From Pseudorhodoferax aquiterrae (GTDB taxonomy: Bacteria; Pseudomonadota; Gammaproteobacteria; Burkholderiales; Burkholderiaceae_C), in NCBI RefSeq assembly GCF_014652235.1, contig NZ_BMYK01000002.1, positions 186,001 through 250,000 of the forward strand: DNA of 64,000 nt. The letters run 5' to 3'. Made by a program: the position numbers and the translations under genes. Shown one piece after another: positions 35,685 through 46,972 of the stretch; within the stretch, counting starts at the first letter, position 1; each line of letters opens with the position of its first letter. A model generated the notes under the pieces. The model saw nothing but the letters and a program-made list of their open reading frames with translations. It ran no database searches and had not been told where the DNA came from.

Positions 35685-36901
35685 ATGGACGCCACCTCCA
35701 CCCCCACCGCCGTGCGCGCCGCGCCGCCGCCCATGGGCCCGCTGGTGTTCGCCGCGCTGACCGGCACCATGGCCATGATGGCCTTCGTCGCCGTGGTCGG
35801 CCCCATCGTGCGCCGGCTCGCGCTGCCCGAATGGGTGGCCGGCCTGTCGGTCACGGCCGGCGGCCTGCTCTGGATGCTGCTGGCACGCTGGTGGGGCGGC
35901 GTGGGCGACCGGCGCGGCCGCAAGCCCGTGCTGCTGGTCGGTTTCGCGGCCTTCGCCCTGGCCTACTGGGTGCTGGCGGCGGGCATCGACCTCGCGCTGC
36001 ACCAGAAGATCGGCGGCCTGGCCGCGCTGGCCCTGCTGGTCGGCGCGCGCGCCGCCATCGGCGCCTTCTACGCCGCGGTGCCGCCGACCGCGGCCGCCGT
36101 GGTGGCCGACCACACGCTGCCGCGCGAACGCCCCGTCGCCATGGCCAAGCTGGGCTCGGCCAACGCCATGGGCCTGGTGCTCGGCCCCGCAGCGGCCGGC
36201 TGGCTGGCCGGGCGTGACCTGGCGCTTGCCTTGTACGCGGCGGCCGCGCTGCCCGTGATCGCGCTGGCGGTCGTCTGGCTGGCGCTGCCGGGGGGCAGGC
36301 CCGCGGCGCAGCGCCCGCCGGGCGCCAAGCCCATGGGCCTGTTCGACAAGCGGCTGCGCGTGGCCGCGCTGACCGGCTTCGCGGCCATGGGCTCGGTCGC
36401 CATCGCCCAGGTGCTGGTCGGCTTCTACGCGATCGACCGGCTGGCCCTGCCCGTGGACCAGGGCGCGCGTGTGGCCGGCCTCGCGCTGACCTGCGTGGGC
36501 TGCGCGCTGATCGTCTCGCAGCAATGCGTGATGCGTTGGAAGACCGTGCCGCCGGCGCGCTGGATCGTGCTGGGCGCCGTCATCGCCGGCAGCGGCTTCG
36601 CCAGCGTGGCGGCCGTGCAATCGCAAGGCATGCTGCTGGGCAGCTATGGCGTGGCCGCGTTCGGCATGGGCCTGATCTTCCCCAACTTCCAGGCCATGGC
36701 CGCCAATGCCGTGCAGCCGCACGAGCAGGGTGCGGCCGCCGGCACGCTGTCGGCCGCCCAGGGCCTGGGCATGGTGCTCGGCCCCATGGCCGGCACGCTG
36801 CTGTACCGGGTCTCGCCGGCCCTGCCCTACCTGCTGGTGGGCGCGGGGCTCTGGGCCCTGGCGATCTTCTCCTTCGCGCGCCTGCGGCGCGCGGCGACCG
36901 C

Positions 36902-36905
<4 letters not shown>
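35685..36905 (+). CDS. MFS transporter, probable siderophore exporter
   Basis: A 406-residue major facilitator with about 12 hydrophobic segments and the loop motif [16 protein letters not shown] between helices 2 and 3. Its position, between the esterase and the EntE-type gene, and coupling by an ATGA overlap, suggest export of the finished catecholate, the role of EntS in enterobactin systems. Multidrug efflux members look similar, so the substrate is inferred from context. Confidence 0.85.
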
Positions 36906-38539
<1,634 letters not shown>

Positions 38540-38542
38540 CCC

Positions 38543-38779
38543 ATGCCTGAAGCTTTGACCCTGGAGCGCATGCGCGCCGACGTGGCCCGCATGCTGCGCG
38601 AAGACCCCGCCGACATCGGCCTGGACGACAACCTCATGGACTGGGGCCTGGACTCCATGCGCCTGCTCAACCTCGTGCTGGCCTGGAACGAGGCCGGCCT
38701 GCAGCTGGACCTCTCGGAGATCGGCGCGGAAACCACCTTGAACGGCTGGTGGAAGCTGGTCCGGCAACGCCAGGCATGA
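38543..38779 (+). CDS. Free-standing aryl carrier protein
   Basis: A 78-residue carrier domain with the phosphopantetheine site in DWGLDSMRLLNLV (Ser ~37). In E. coli this domain is fused to isochorismatase in EntB (GLDSVRMM); here the two are separate genes about 5 kb apart. It lies 3 bp after the ligase and overlaps the NRPS by 4 bp, fitting transfer of dihydroxybenzoate from ligase to condensation domain. A phosphopantetheinyl transferase is needed but not found in the window. Confidence 0.88.
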   Translation: MPEALTLERMRADVARMLREDPADIGLDDNLMDWGLDSMRLLNLVLAWNEAGLQLDLSEIGAETTLNGWWKLVRQRQA

Positions 38780-41700
38780 GTGCCGACAACGCGCGCGACA
38801 CCGCGCCGTGGCCGCTGACCGAGGCCCAGAGCGGGCTGTGGTACGCCCAGCAGCTCGCCCCCGCCAACCCGGCCTTCAACTGCGGCCACGCGCTGTGGAT
38901 CGATGGCCCGCTCGATGCGGCAGCGTTCGCCGCCGCCGCCGCGCAGGCCGCAGCCGAGTGCGAGTCGCTCGCGCTCGCGCTGCGCGACACGCCCGACGGG
39001 CCGCGGCAGTGGATCGACCCCGCGCGCCGCCCGGCTCTGCAGCACATCGACCTCTCGGGCCACGGCGACGCCGCCGCGCGCGCGCGGGCCGCCATGGACG
39101 CCGACATGCAGACGCCGCTGGACACCGCGCGCGACGCGCTGGCCGTGCAGCGCCTGTACCGCCTCGCGCCCGACCGCCACTGCTGGTACCAGCGCGCGCA
39201 CCACCTGGCCAGCGACGGCTACGGCATGGCGTTGTGGAGCCAGCGCCTCGCCGAGCTCTACACCGAACAGCTGGGGCAGAGCCCGGCCCGCACGCCGCTG
39301 GCGCCATTCGCGCAGCTGATCGCCGAGGACGCGGCCTACCGCGTAGCAGCGAAGCGCGACCAGGATGCCGCCTACTGGCGCGATGCCTTCACGCCCATGC
39401 CCGAGGTCGCCGGCCTCGCCACCGGCCGCGCCCATGCGGCCCACCACTGCCACCGCGAGGCCGTGCCACTGGACGCCGACCTGCGCGCCGCGCTGCTCGC
39501 CAAGGCCCAGGCCCTGGACACCAGTTGGCCCGACCTGCTGACGGCATGGACCGCGCTGTACTGCCTGCGCATGGCCACGGCCGAGGCCACGGTGCTGGGC
39601 ATCCCGTTCATGGGCCGGCTCGGCAGCGCCGGCGCGCGCGCCAGCGCCACCACCATGAACGTGCTGCCGCTCGCGGTGCGCGCCACGCCGGGCCAGCCGC
39701 TCACGGACTTCACGGAGCGGATGGTGCGCGCGCAGACGCGTGCGCGCCGCCACGGCCGCTACCGCAGCGAGCAGCTGCGCCGCGACCTGAACCTGTTGGG
39801 CGGCCAGCGCCGGCTGCATGCCGCACTCATCAACGTGCAGCCCTTCTACAGGCCGCTGGTGCTGCCGGGCCTGGCCACGCGGCTCGAGATCCTGGGCACC
39901 GGCCCCATCGACGACCTGACCATCGGTTTCCGTGGCGACGGCGTGCAACAGCTCGACCTGGAGATCGAGGCCAACCCCCATCTGTACAGCGCCGAGGCCG
40001 TGGCCGGGCACCTGGCGCGGCTGCCCGCCTTCCTGCGCGCGGCCCTGGCCGCCGAGCGCGTGGACGACATGCCGCTGGCCAGCCCCGAGGAGGCACGGCG
40101 CCACCTGTTCGCGCTCAACGCCACCGACCATGCCGTGCCCGCCACCACGCTGGCCGCGCTGATCGAGGCGCAGATGGCGGCGCGGCCCCAGGCCGTGGCG
40201 CTGGGATTCCAGGGCGCCAGCCTGAGCTACGCCGAGCTGGAGCAGCGCTCGCGCGCCCTCGCGCTGACGCTGCGCGCGCGTGGGGTGGGCCGCGACAGCC
40301 TGGTGGCCGTGGCGCTGCCGCGCTCGCTGGAATTGCTGGTCGCGCTCGTGGCCGTGCTGCGCGCGGGCGGCGCCTACCTGCCGCTGGACCTCGCGCACCC
40401 GCCCGAGCGGCTGGCACGCGTGGTCGCGCTGTCGCAGCCGGTCTGCGCGCTCGTGCGTGCCGAAGATGCGGCCCGCCTGCCGCCCGGGTTGCCACGCCTG
40501 CGCACGGCCGACTGGCCGCAGCAAGCCGACGCTGCAATCGACGTCCCACCCGCCCCCGGCGACGCCGCCTACGTGATCTACACCTCCGGTTCCACGGGCG
40601 AACCCAAGGGCGTGCTCGTCGAGCACCGGGCCATCGTCAACCGGCTCGAATGGATGCGCCAGCACTACGGCTTCACGCCCGACGAGCGCATCCTGCAGAA
40701 GACGCCGGCCACCTTCGACGTCTCGGTCTGGGAGTTCTTCCTGCCGCTCACCACAGGCTGCACCCTCGTCATCGCGCCGCCCGAGGCGCACCGCGACCCG
40801 GCCGCGCTCGCGCGGATCATCCGCGACGAACGCATCGGCACCTGCCACTTCGTGCCCTCCATGCTGGCCGCCTTCCTGGCGCACCCAGCGGCGCGCGGCC
40901 TCGTGATGCAGCGCATCTTCTGCAGCGGCGAGGAACTGCCCGCGCCGCTGCGCGACCGGCTGCACGCCACGCTCACGAGCGAACTGCACAACCTCTACGG
41001 CCCGACCGAGGCCGCGGTGGACGTGAGCCACTGGCCGGCCAGCGCGGACGACCACAGCCGCCCCGTGCCGATCGGCCGGCCGGTGTGGAACACGCGGCTG
41101 TACGTGCTGGACGCGCGCATGCGCCCGCAGCCGCCCGGTGTGGCCGGCGACCTCTACCTGGGCGGCGTGCAGCTCGCGCGCGGCTACCTGGGCCGGGACG
41201 ATCTCACGCAAGAGCGCTTCCTGCCCGACCCGCACCGCCCGGGCGAACGCCTCTACAAGACCGGCGACCTCGCACGCTGGCGCGCCGAGGACGGCGCCGT
41301 GGTCTTCCTGGGCCGCAGCGACCACCAGGTCAAGCTGCGCGGCCTGCGCATCGAGCTCGGCGAGATCGAGGCCGCGCTGCATGCCACCGGCCTGGTCGCG
41401 CGCGCCGAGGTGCTGCTGCGCGAGGACCACGCGGGCGACAAGCGCCTCGTGGCCTATGTGCAGCTCAACGCCGACGGTGCCGCGGCCTCGGCCGAAGAGC
41501 TGCGCCGGCGCCTGGCCGCGCGCCTGCCCGACTACATGCTGCCCGCGGCCACCGTGGCGCTGTCGGACTGGCCCGTCACCGCCAACGGCAAGCTCGACCG
41601 GCATGCGCTGCCGGCGCCACGCTTCGCCGACGGCGCTGGCGCGGGCCGTGCGCCGCAGACCGCCACCGAAGAGGCCATCGCCGCACTGTTCGCCGAACTG

Positions 41701-42690
41701 CTGCGCCTGTCCGCGGGCACGCCGGTGGGTGCCGAGGCGGACTTCTTCGCGCTCGGCGGCGACTCGCTGTCGGCCGTGCAGCTGCTGCTGCGGATCGAGG
41801 AGCGCTGGCACCGCAACCCGGGCCTGGGCACGCTGTTCGAAGCACCCACGGTGGCGGCGCTGGCCGCGGCCATCGACGGCGAGGCCGTGCGTTTCGACAG
41901 CGGCCTCAAGCCCGTCATCCGGCTGGCCGCCGGCGATGCGGCGCAGGCCCCGCTGTTCGTCGTCCACCCGGCCGGCGGCATCGCCTGGGGTTACCGGCTG
42001 CTGGCGCGCAGCCTGGCGCCCACGCGCAGCGTCTGGGGCCTGCAGTCGCCCGCGCTCGCGCCCGAGCATCCTCTGCCCGAGAGCATCGCCGCGCTGGCGC
42101 AGGACTACGCACAGCGCGTCGCCGCGCTGCAGCCCACGGGCGCCATCCACCTGGCCGGCTGGTCGGTCGGCGGCATCATCGCCCAGGCCATGGCGGTGGC
42201 GCTGCAACAGCTGGGCCGCAGCGTCGGCCTGGTCGCGCTGCTGGACGCCTACCCCGCGGACTGCTGGCGCGACGAGCCCGCGCCCACGCCGCTGCAGGCG
42301 CTGCGCGCGCTGCTGGCCATCGCGGGCTACGACCCCGAGGGCCACCCTGAACTGGACACGCGCGACAAGGTCGTGGACTTCCTGCGCGCGGGCGACAACA
42401 CGCTCGGCAAGCTGCCCGCCGCCGCGCTGGACGGCGTGGTGCGCGTGGTGACCGACACCAACCGGCTGATCCGCCAGCACCGCCACGCCCGCATGGCGGG
42501 CACGCTGACCCATGTGCGCGCCGCGCGCGACCATGCCGGCAAGCCGCAATTGCAAGCCGCGCGCTGGCGGGACTACGCCGACCACGTCGAGACCCTGGAG
42601 GTGCCCTTCATGCATGCGCAGATGACGGGTGCCGAGGCCACGGCGCTGATCGCGCCGCTGCTGGCGGCAAGGATGGCGCCATGGGCATGA
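38776..42690 (+). CDS. entF: EntF-type nonribosomal peptide synthetase (C-A-T-TE), serine-specific
   Basis: 1304 residues, close to EntF (1293). The order is condensation (HHLASDG active site ~142), adenylation (YTSGSTGEPKG ~601; NLYGPTEAAVD; YKTGDLARW), thiolation (FFALGGDSLSAVQLL, Ser ~996) and thioesterase (LAGWSVGGIIAQ, Ser ~1131). Pocket residues from FDVSVWEFF, CHFVPSML, IFCSGE and LYGPTEAAVDV read D-V-W-H-F-S-L-V-D, the serine code of EntF. One module plus TE implies iterative formation of a DHB-serine trilactone. No MbtH-like gene is adjacent. The 5' and 3' ends overlap their neighbours. Confidence 0.92.
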   Translation: MSADNARDTAPWPLTEAQSGLWYAQQLAPANPAFNCGHALWIDGPLDAAAFAAAAAQAAAECESLALALRDTPDGPRQWIDPARRPALQHIDLSGHGDAAARARAAMDADMQTPLDTARDALAVQRLYRLAPDRHCWYQRAHHLASDGYGMALWSQRLAELYTEQLGQSPARTPLAPFAQLIAEDAAYRVAAKRDQDAAYWRDAFTPMPEVAGLATGRAHAAHHCHREAVPLDADLRAALLAKAQALDTSWPDLLTAWTALYCLRMATAEATVLGIPFMGRLGSAGARASATTMNVLPLAVRATPGQPLTDFTERMVRAQTRARRHGRYRSEQLRRDLNLLGGQRRLHAALINVQPFYRPLVLPGLATRLEILGTGPIDDLTIGFRGDGVQQLDLEIEANPHLYSAEAVAGHLARLPAFLRAALAAERVDDMPLASPEEARRHLFALNATDHAVPATTLAALIEAQMAARPQAVALGFQGASLSYAELEQRSRALALTLRARGVGRDSLVAVALPRSLELLVALVAVLRAGGAYLPLDLAHPPERLARVVALSQPVCALVRAEDAARLPPGLPRLRTADWPQQADAAIDVPPAPGDAAYVIYTSGSTGEPKGVLVEHRAIVNRLEWMRQHYGFTPDERILQKTPATFDVSVWEFFLPLTTGCTLVIAPPEAHRDPAALARIIRDERIGTCHFVPSMLAAFLAHPAARGLVMQRIFCSGEELPAPLRDRLHATLTSELHNLYGPTEAAVDVSHWPASADDHSRPVPIGRPVWNTRLYVLDARMRPQPPGVAGDLYLGGVQLARGYLGRDDLTQERFLPDPHRPGERLYKTGDLARWRAEDGAVVFLGRSDHQVKLRGLRIELGEIEAALHATGLVARAEVLLREDHAGDKRLVAYVQLNADGAAASAEELRRRLAARLPDYMLPAATVALSDWPVTANGKLDRHALPAPRFADGAGAGRAPQTATEEAIAALFAELLRLSAGTPVGAEADFFALGGDSLSAVQLLLRIEERWHRNPGLGTLFEAPTVAALAAAIDGEAVRFDSGLKPVIRLAAGDAAQAPLFVVHPAGGIAWGYRLLARSLAPTRSVWGLQSPALAPEHPLPESIAALAQDYAQRVAALQPTGAIHLAGWSVGGIIAQAMAVALQQLGRSVGLVALLDAYPADCWRDEPAPTPLQALRALLAIAGYDPEGHPELDTRDKVVDFLRAGDNTLGKLPAAALDGVVRVVTDTNRLIRQHRHARMAGTLTHVRAARDHAGKPQLQAARWRDYADHVETLEVPFMHAQMTGAEATALIAPLLAARMAPWA

Positions 42691-43883
42691 TGCGCGAAGA
42701 CCTGTCGCGCCCGGCCGCGCAGCCCGGCGACGCCGGCACGCGCATGCTGCTGCTCTCGCACCAGGGCGGCCTGCTCAGCGAAGGCGTGCAGGCGCAGCTG
42801 GCCGTGCCGGCCGCGCAGCTGGGCGCCGCGGTCGCGCGGCACTTCGCGGGCGCCGCATCGGACGCCAAGCTGGTCGGCGCCCTGCCCTTCGACCGCCACG
42901 CGTCCGCCCACCTGCTCGCGCCGCGCCGCGTGCGCGATGCCGACACCGCGAATGCCTGGCTGCACTGCATGGCCCGGCAGGCCGAGGCAACGCGGGGCTG
43001 GTCGCTGCAGGCCGAACCCGCACGCGCCGGCTACGAAGCCGCCGTGGCGCAGGCCGTGCAGCGCCTGCAGCAAGGCCACGGCCTGCACAAGCTCGTACTG
43101 GCCCGCACCCTGCATGCACGCAGCGCCACGCCCATCAGCCCCTGGTGGCTGGCCCGGCGCCTGGCCGGCGACCCCGGCGTGCTGCGTTACGTGCTGCCGC
43201 TGCCGGTGCAGGCCGACGCCGCGCCGGCCTGGCTGGTCGGCGCCACGCCCGAGTTGCTGCTCTCGCGCCGCGGCGCCAGCGTCGTCAGCGAGCCGCTGGC
43301 CGGCTCCGCCGCGCGCGGACCCGATCGCGCCGCCAGCGAAGCCCGTGCCGCGGCCCTGCGCGACTCGGCCAAGGACCTGGGCGAGCACCGCTACGTGGTG
43401 CAGGCCATCGCCGACCTGCTCGCGCCGCTGTGCCGCCAGCTGCGCGTGCCGGCCACGCCGGCGCTGCACGCCACGGCCAGCATGTGGCACCTGGGCACGC
43501 GCATCGAGGGCGAGCTCAAGGACGCTTCGCCCGACAACCTGCCGCAGACCAGCAGCGCCGCGCTGGCCGCGCTGCTGCATCCCACGCCCGCCGTGTGCGG
43601 CACGCCGCGCGCTGCGGCGGCCGAGGCCATCGCCGCGCTGGAATCCGTGCCGCGCGGCTTCTACGCCGGCGCGGTGGGCTGGTGCGATGCGGCCGGCGAC
43701 GGCGCCTGGCACGTGGCGCTGCGCTGCGCCCACGTGCAGGGCCACGAAGCCCGGCTGTTCGCCGGCGCCGGCATCGTCGCCGATTCCACGCCGCAGGCAG
43801 AGGCCGCCGAGACGCGCGCAAAATTCAACGCCATGCTCCACGCGCTGGACATCCCGTCCGCGCTGTTCCCGCCAGACCGATGA
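42681..43883 (+). CDS. entC: Isochorismate synthase
   Basis: A 400-residue chorismate-utilising enzyme (EntC/DhbC family) that makes isochorismate. It shows LHKLVLARTL (catalytic Lys region), SEPLAGSAARG, KDLGEHRYVVQAI, MWHLGTRIEGEL, HPTPAVCGTP and FYAGAVGWCD. It begins with a 10-bp overlap with the NRPS gene; ATG 42687 is a second option in an ATGA overlap. The N-terminal 100 residues are divergent, as usual. Confidence 0.9.
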   Translation: MGMMREDLSRPAAQPGDAGTRMLLLSHQGGLLSEGVQAQLAVPAAQLGAAVARHFAGAASDAKLVGALPFDRHASAHLLAPRRVRDADTANAWLHCMARQAEATRGWSLQAEPARAGYEAAVAQAVQRLQQGHGLHKLVLARTLHARSATPISPWWLARRLAGDPGVLRYVLPLPVQADAAPAWLVGATPELLLSRRGASVVSEPLAGSAARGPDRAASEARAAALRDSAKDLGEHRYVVQAIADLLAPLCRQLRVPATPALHATASMWHLGTRIEGELKDASPDNLPQTSSAALAALLHPTPAVCGTPRAAAAEAIAALESVPRGFYAGAVGWCDAAGDGAWHVALRCAHVQGHEARLFAGAGIVADSTPQAEAAETRAKFNAMLHALDIPSALFPPDR

Positions 43884-44527
43884 CCGACACCCCACGCCGC
43901 CTGCCCAGCATCCCCGCCTACGCGCTGCCGCGCGCCGACGAACTGCCGCCCGCGCGCGCGCCCTGGCGCCTGGACGCGTCCCGCGCCGCGCTGCTCGTGC
44001 ACGACATGCAGGACTACTTCCTCGCAGCCTTCCCGCCCGCAGCCGAACCGCTGCGCAGCGCAACGGCCCACCTCGCGCAGCTGCTCGCCTGGGCCCGCGC
44101 GGCCGACGTGCCGGTGTTCTACACGGCCCAGCACGGCAACCAGGACCGGCGCGACCGCGGCCTGCAGGCCGAGCTCTGGGGCCCGGGCATGCGCGCCATC
44201 CCCGAGCACGAGCGCATCGTGGCCGATCTGGCGCCGCAGCCCGGCGACCAGGTGCTGACCAAGCACCGCTACAGCGCCTTCCAGCGCAGCAACCTGGAGA
44301 CGCTGATGCGCGTGCGCGACCGCGACCAGCTCGTCATCACAGGCGTGTATGCCCACATCGGCTGCCTCTGCACGGCGGCCGAAGCCTTCCAGCGCGACAT
44401 CGAGCCCTTCTTCGTGGCCGACGCGCTGGCCGACTTCTCGCGCGACAAGCACGACATGGCCTTGCAGTGGGTGGCGGCCACCTGCGGCCAGGTGCTGACC
44501 ACCGCGCAACTGCTGGCGGCGGCCTGA
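43880..44527 (+). CDS. Isochorismatase
   Basis: A 215-residue isochorismatase, equivalent to the N-terminal domain of EntB without the carrier. It hydrolyses isochorismate to 2,3-dihydro-2,3-dihydroxybenzoate and pyruvate. Motifs are LLVHDMQDYF (catalytic Asp), TKHRYSAFQRSNLETLM (catalytic Lys) and GVYAHIGCLCTAAEAF. It overlaps isochorismate synthase by 4 bp. The next step needs an EntA dehydrogenase, which is not in the window. Confidence 0.92.
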   Translation: MTDTPRRLPSIPAYALPRADELPPARAPWRLDASRAALLVHDMQDYFLAAFPPAAEPLRSATAHLAQLLAWARAADVPVFYTAQHGNQDRRDRGLQAELWGPGMRAIPEHERIVADLAPQPGDQVLTKHRYSAFQRSNLETLMRVRDRDQLVITGVYAHIGCLCTAAEAFQRDIEPFFVADALADFSRDKHDMALQWVAATCGQVLTTAQLLAAA

Positions 44528-44529
44528 GC

Positions 44530-45060
44530 ATGGCCCCGCTCTGCCGCACCGTCCTGCTGACCTGCGCCGCGGCCTTCGCGCTGCAAGCCCAGGCCCAAAG
44601 CCCGCATCCGCTGCTGACGCCGCCCGCGGCGCAGCGCTATCCCGAGGAACTGGCCCGCGAGATGCAGCGCATCGCCGCGGGCACCACCACGCCCGAACGC
44701 GCCAAACAACTGGTGGCCGCGCTGGCGAAGAACCTGGCGCAGCAGCGCGAGGGCATCCGCACCCTGGTGGTGCCCGAGCGACCCATCGCCGGCCAGTTGT
44801 CGGCCGTGGCCATCCTGCCGCCCAGCAGCAAGCCCGGCGTGCCCATCGGCGTGTGCCTGCAGCAGGGCGTGGTGGGCGACGAGGGTCAGATGACCCACAC
44901 CAACCTCGGCATGCTGCAGATTGCCAGCGACGGCTCGGTCGCGCCGCACCTGTGGACCGGCGAGCGCGTCGGCGCCGAGGTGGACGGCAAGCTGCAGGCG
45001 GCCTGCGCGCCCTACCGCGCCGGCTACATCGAGTACATCCGCAGCGCCGCGCCCGGTTGA
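44530..45060 (+). CDS. Secreted protein of unknown function in the siderophore operon
   Basis: 176 residues with signal peptide APLCRTVLLTCAAAFALQAQA and then a helical stretch (QRYPEELAREMQRIAAG) and a compact, possibly beta-rich C-terminal half with two cysteines (VCLQQG; ACAPYR). I recognise no family. It starts 2 bp after the isochorismatase stop, so it is the last gene of the biosynthetic operon and may act in the periplasm in siderophore handling. It ends 4 bp from a convergent gene. Confidence 0.75.
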   Translation: MAPLCRTVLLTCAAAFALQAQAQSPHPLLTPPAAQRYPEELAREMQRIAAGTTTPERAKQLVAALAKNLAQQREGIRTLVVPERPIAGQLSAVAILPPSSKPGVPIGVCLQQGVVGDEGQMTHTNLGMLQIASDGSVAPHLWTGERVGAEVDGKLQAACAPYRAGYIEYIRSAAPG

Positions 45061-45064
45061 ACGG

Positions 45065-45385
45065 CTACTGCCGGGGCCCGTACTTCATCTCGCGCAGTTC
45101 CCCTTCGCGGAACTGCAGGATGGTGATGAACTGCCCGATGCCGGGCTTGTAGGTCCATTCCTCGACCATGTCGCAGGCCACGTGCGGCGGCCGGCCCACC
45201 GTGCTGGGCGCGATCCCGATGGGCTTGCAGAAGCTGTCCTTGGCGGCCGGCGCGCCGCACTTGGACTCGATCACGAACTTGGTCTCGCCGATCTGCGCGA
45301 AGTCGCGGCCACAGCGCAGGGATTGGGCACTGGCGTGCATGCCCCAGCACAGCAGCACACAGGCCAAGATCAATGGCTTCGGCAT
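45065..45385 (-). CDS. Small secreted DUF2845-like protein
   Basis: 106 residues with signal peptide KPLILACVLLCWGMHASA, then LRCGRDFAQIGETKFVIESKCG and a short beta-rich domain with four cysteines (EEWTYKPGIGQFITILQF). The pattern fits DUF2845, small periplasmic proteins of unknown function. It is convergent with the last siderophore-operon gene and does not seem part of it. Confidence 0.75.
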   Translation of the reverse strand: MPKPLILACVLLCWGMHASAQSLRCGRDFAQIGETKFVIESKCGAPAAKDSFCKPIGIAPSTVGRPPHVACDMVEEWTYKPGIGQFITILQFREGELREMKYGPRQ

Positions 45386-45507
45386 GACAACACTCCTTCT
45401 TTCTCACGCGGCCGATGGTAAGCGGCCCTCCCGCTTGCCCTGCGTTGGACCGGGCACATGCCATCTGTGGCAAGCTTGGCCCATTCGCCAATGCGCCGCA
45501 CCACGCC

Positions 45508-45732
45508 ATGTCCATTTCGCTCGAAGCACTGGAGACTGAACTCCTGCGTCTGCCGACCGCCGAACGCGCACGCCTGCTGGACCGGGTGGTGGCCAGCCTG
45601 GACGCGGATGCCGAACGCGACCGCGCCTGGGATGCCATCGCCGCCAGCCGTGACGCCGAGATCTCCGACAGCACTGCCGCCGAAGTCGACGGACGTGCGT
45701 TCACAGCGCAGCTGCGCGAAGAATTGAAGTGA
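45508..45732 (+). CDS. Addiction-module antitoxin (TIGR02574-like)
   Basis: 74 residues. The N-terminal EALETELLRLPTAERARLLDRVVASLD and mid segment DAIAASRDAEI match the putative addiction-module component family that pairs with ParE/RelE toxins. The start overlaps nothing; its 3' end overlaps the toxin gene by 4 bp (ATGA-like GTGA). GTG 45729 begins the toxin. It would neutralise the toxin and may autorepress the operon. Confidence 0.78.
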   Translation: MSISLEALETELLRLPTAERARLLDRVVASLDADAERDRAWDAIAASRDAEISDSTAAEVDGRAFTAQLREELK

Positions 45733-46021
45733 GCTTCACGCTGCATCCCGCAGCGGGGCAGGACTTGGCCGAGGCCGCCCGCTTCTACCGGCGTGAGGCC
45801 GGACGCGGCGTTGCATTGCGCTTCCTGGCCGAATTCGACAGGGTGGCCATGCTCCTGGCTCGTGAGCCGGGCCTGGGAACGCCGACCAGCGAAGAACGAC
45901 GCTGGTTCCCCTCCAAGGGTTTCCTTATTCCCTGATCTACCGCGCGACCGGGGCCGGCGTGCGGATTCTCGTCGTCAGGCACCAGCATCGCGATCCAGCC
46001 TACGGCGGCACACGCCGCTGA
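45729..46021 (+). pseudogene. ParE/RelE-type toxin gene, frameshifted
   Basis: The first frame (GTG 45729) reads TLHPAAGQDLAEAARFYRREAG, a typical ParE N terminus, but stops at 45935 after 68 residues. One base further over, the frame continues as GFPYSLIYRATGAGVRILVVRHQHRDPAYG to a stop at 46021, the conserved ParE C terminus. A loss of one C in the run at 45908-45911 explains the break (five C would restore FPLQGFPYSLIYR). Either the toxin is inactivated or the base is an error in the assembly. Confidence 0.85.
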
Positions 46022-46029
46022 GCGCCGGT

Positions 46030-46881
46030 TCAAGCCCGCAGCACCTGCGCCAAGGCCGCATCGAAAGCCGCGGCCCGCTCGTACTGCACCCAGTGCCCTG
46101 CGTCGTCGATCAGCGTCAGCCCCTGGAAGCGCGGTCCGCGCGCGAAGGCCTCGGCCAGCAGGTCCATGCGGCCCGTGTACAGCACGTCCTCGCGCCCGTA
46201 GATCGCCCAGACCGGGCAGCGCACCTGCTGCAGCGCGTCCTTGAGCGCCTCGGTGCGCGCCAGCCGGCGCCGCTGCATGCGGTCGCGCACCACGTTGGCG
46301 CTGTGCAGGGCCAGCGCGAGCGCGTCGATGGACTCGGCACGGTGCAGCATCAGCACCGCGAGGTTGTGGCGGTGCACGGCGGTGCGGGCGGCTTCGTCTT
46401 CCAGATGGCGCCAGCCGCGCAGCACGATGCGGCCCGCGTCGGACACGCCCATGGCCGGCGCACCGACCACGACCAGCCGCGCCGCGCGCTCCGGGTGCGC
46501 AGCCGCCAGCAGGCCAGCCGTGAGGCCGCCGAACGAGAAGCCGACGAGGTCGCAGCGCCGGGCGCCCAGCAGTTCGGCCAGGCCCTGCTCCAGCGCCGGC
46601 GCCACGTCGTCGGCATCGCCGCCGCCCGGCGGGCGGGCCGAGTCGCCGAAGCCCGGCAGGTCGGGCACCAGCACCTGGCGGCCGGCCGCGACCAGGGCAT
46701 CGATGTTGCGCACCCAGTGGGTCCAGCTGCCGCTGCCGCCATGCAGCAGCACCACGGGGGCGGACGGGCCGGCATCGGTCGGGCCCCAGCGGTGCCACTG
46801 GATGTGGCCGTCGCCGCAGGGCGTCTGCAAGGCCTGGGCCGCGGCCTCCAGCCGCGGGATCGGATCGGGAAGAACGGACAT
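46030..46881 (-). CDS. Alpha/beta hydrolase (MhpC-like)
   Basis: A 283-residue alpha/beta-hydrolase. The oxyanion loop VVLLHGGSGSW, the nucleophile elbow in DLVGFSFGGLTAG, and a late His in LIDDAGHWVQYE form the usual triad. Related proteins hydrolyse meta-cleavage products or esters; substrate unknown. ATG 46881 is used, since the longer in-frame extension begins with GTG and lacks a ribosome-binding site. It stands alone, divergent from the nucleotidase. Confidence 0.82.
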   Translation of the reverse strand: MSVLPDPIPRLEAAAQALQTPCGDGHIQWHRWGPTDAGPSAPVVLLHGGSGSWTHWVRNIDALVAAGRQVLVPDLPGFGDSARPPGGGDADDVAPALEQGLAELLGARRCDLVGFSFGGLTAGLLAAAHPERAARLVVVGAPAMGVSDAGRIVLRGWRHLEDEAARTAVHRHNLAVLMLHRAESIDALALALHSANVVRDRMQRRRLARTEALKDALQQVRCPVWAIYGREDVLYTGRMDLLAEAFARGPRFQGLTLIDDAGHWVQYERAAAFDAALAQVLRA

Positions 46882-46972
46882 CGCCGGTTTATACCGCCGC
46901 ACCTTTCATGTCCATGTCACCAAGGCTGACGAGCATGGCGTCCATCCTTTCACTGACCCCTTTGGAGTTTCG

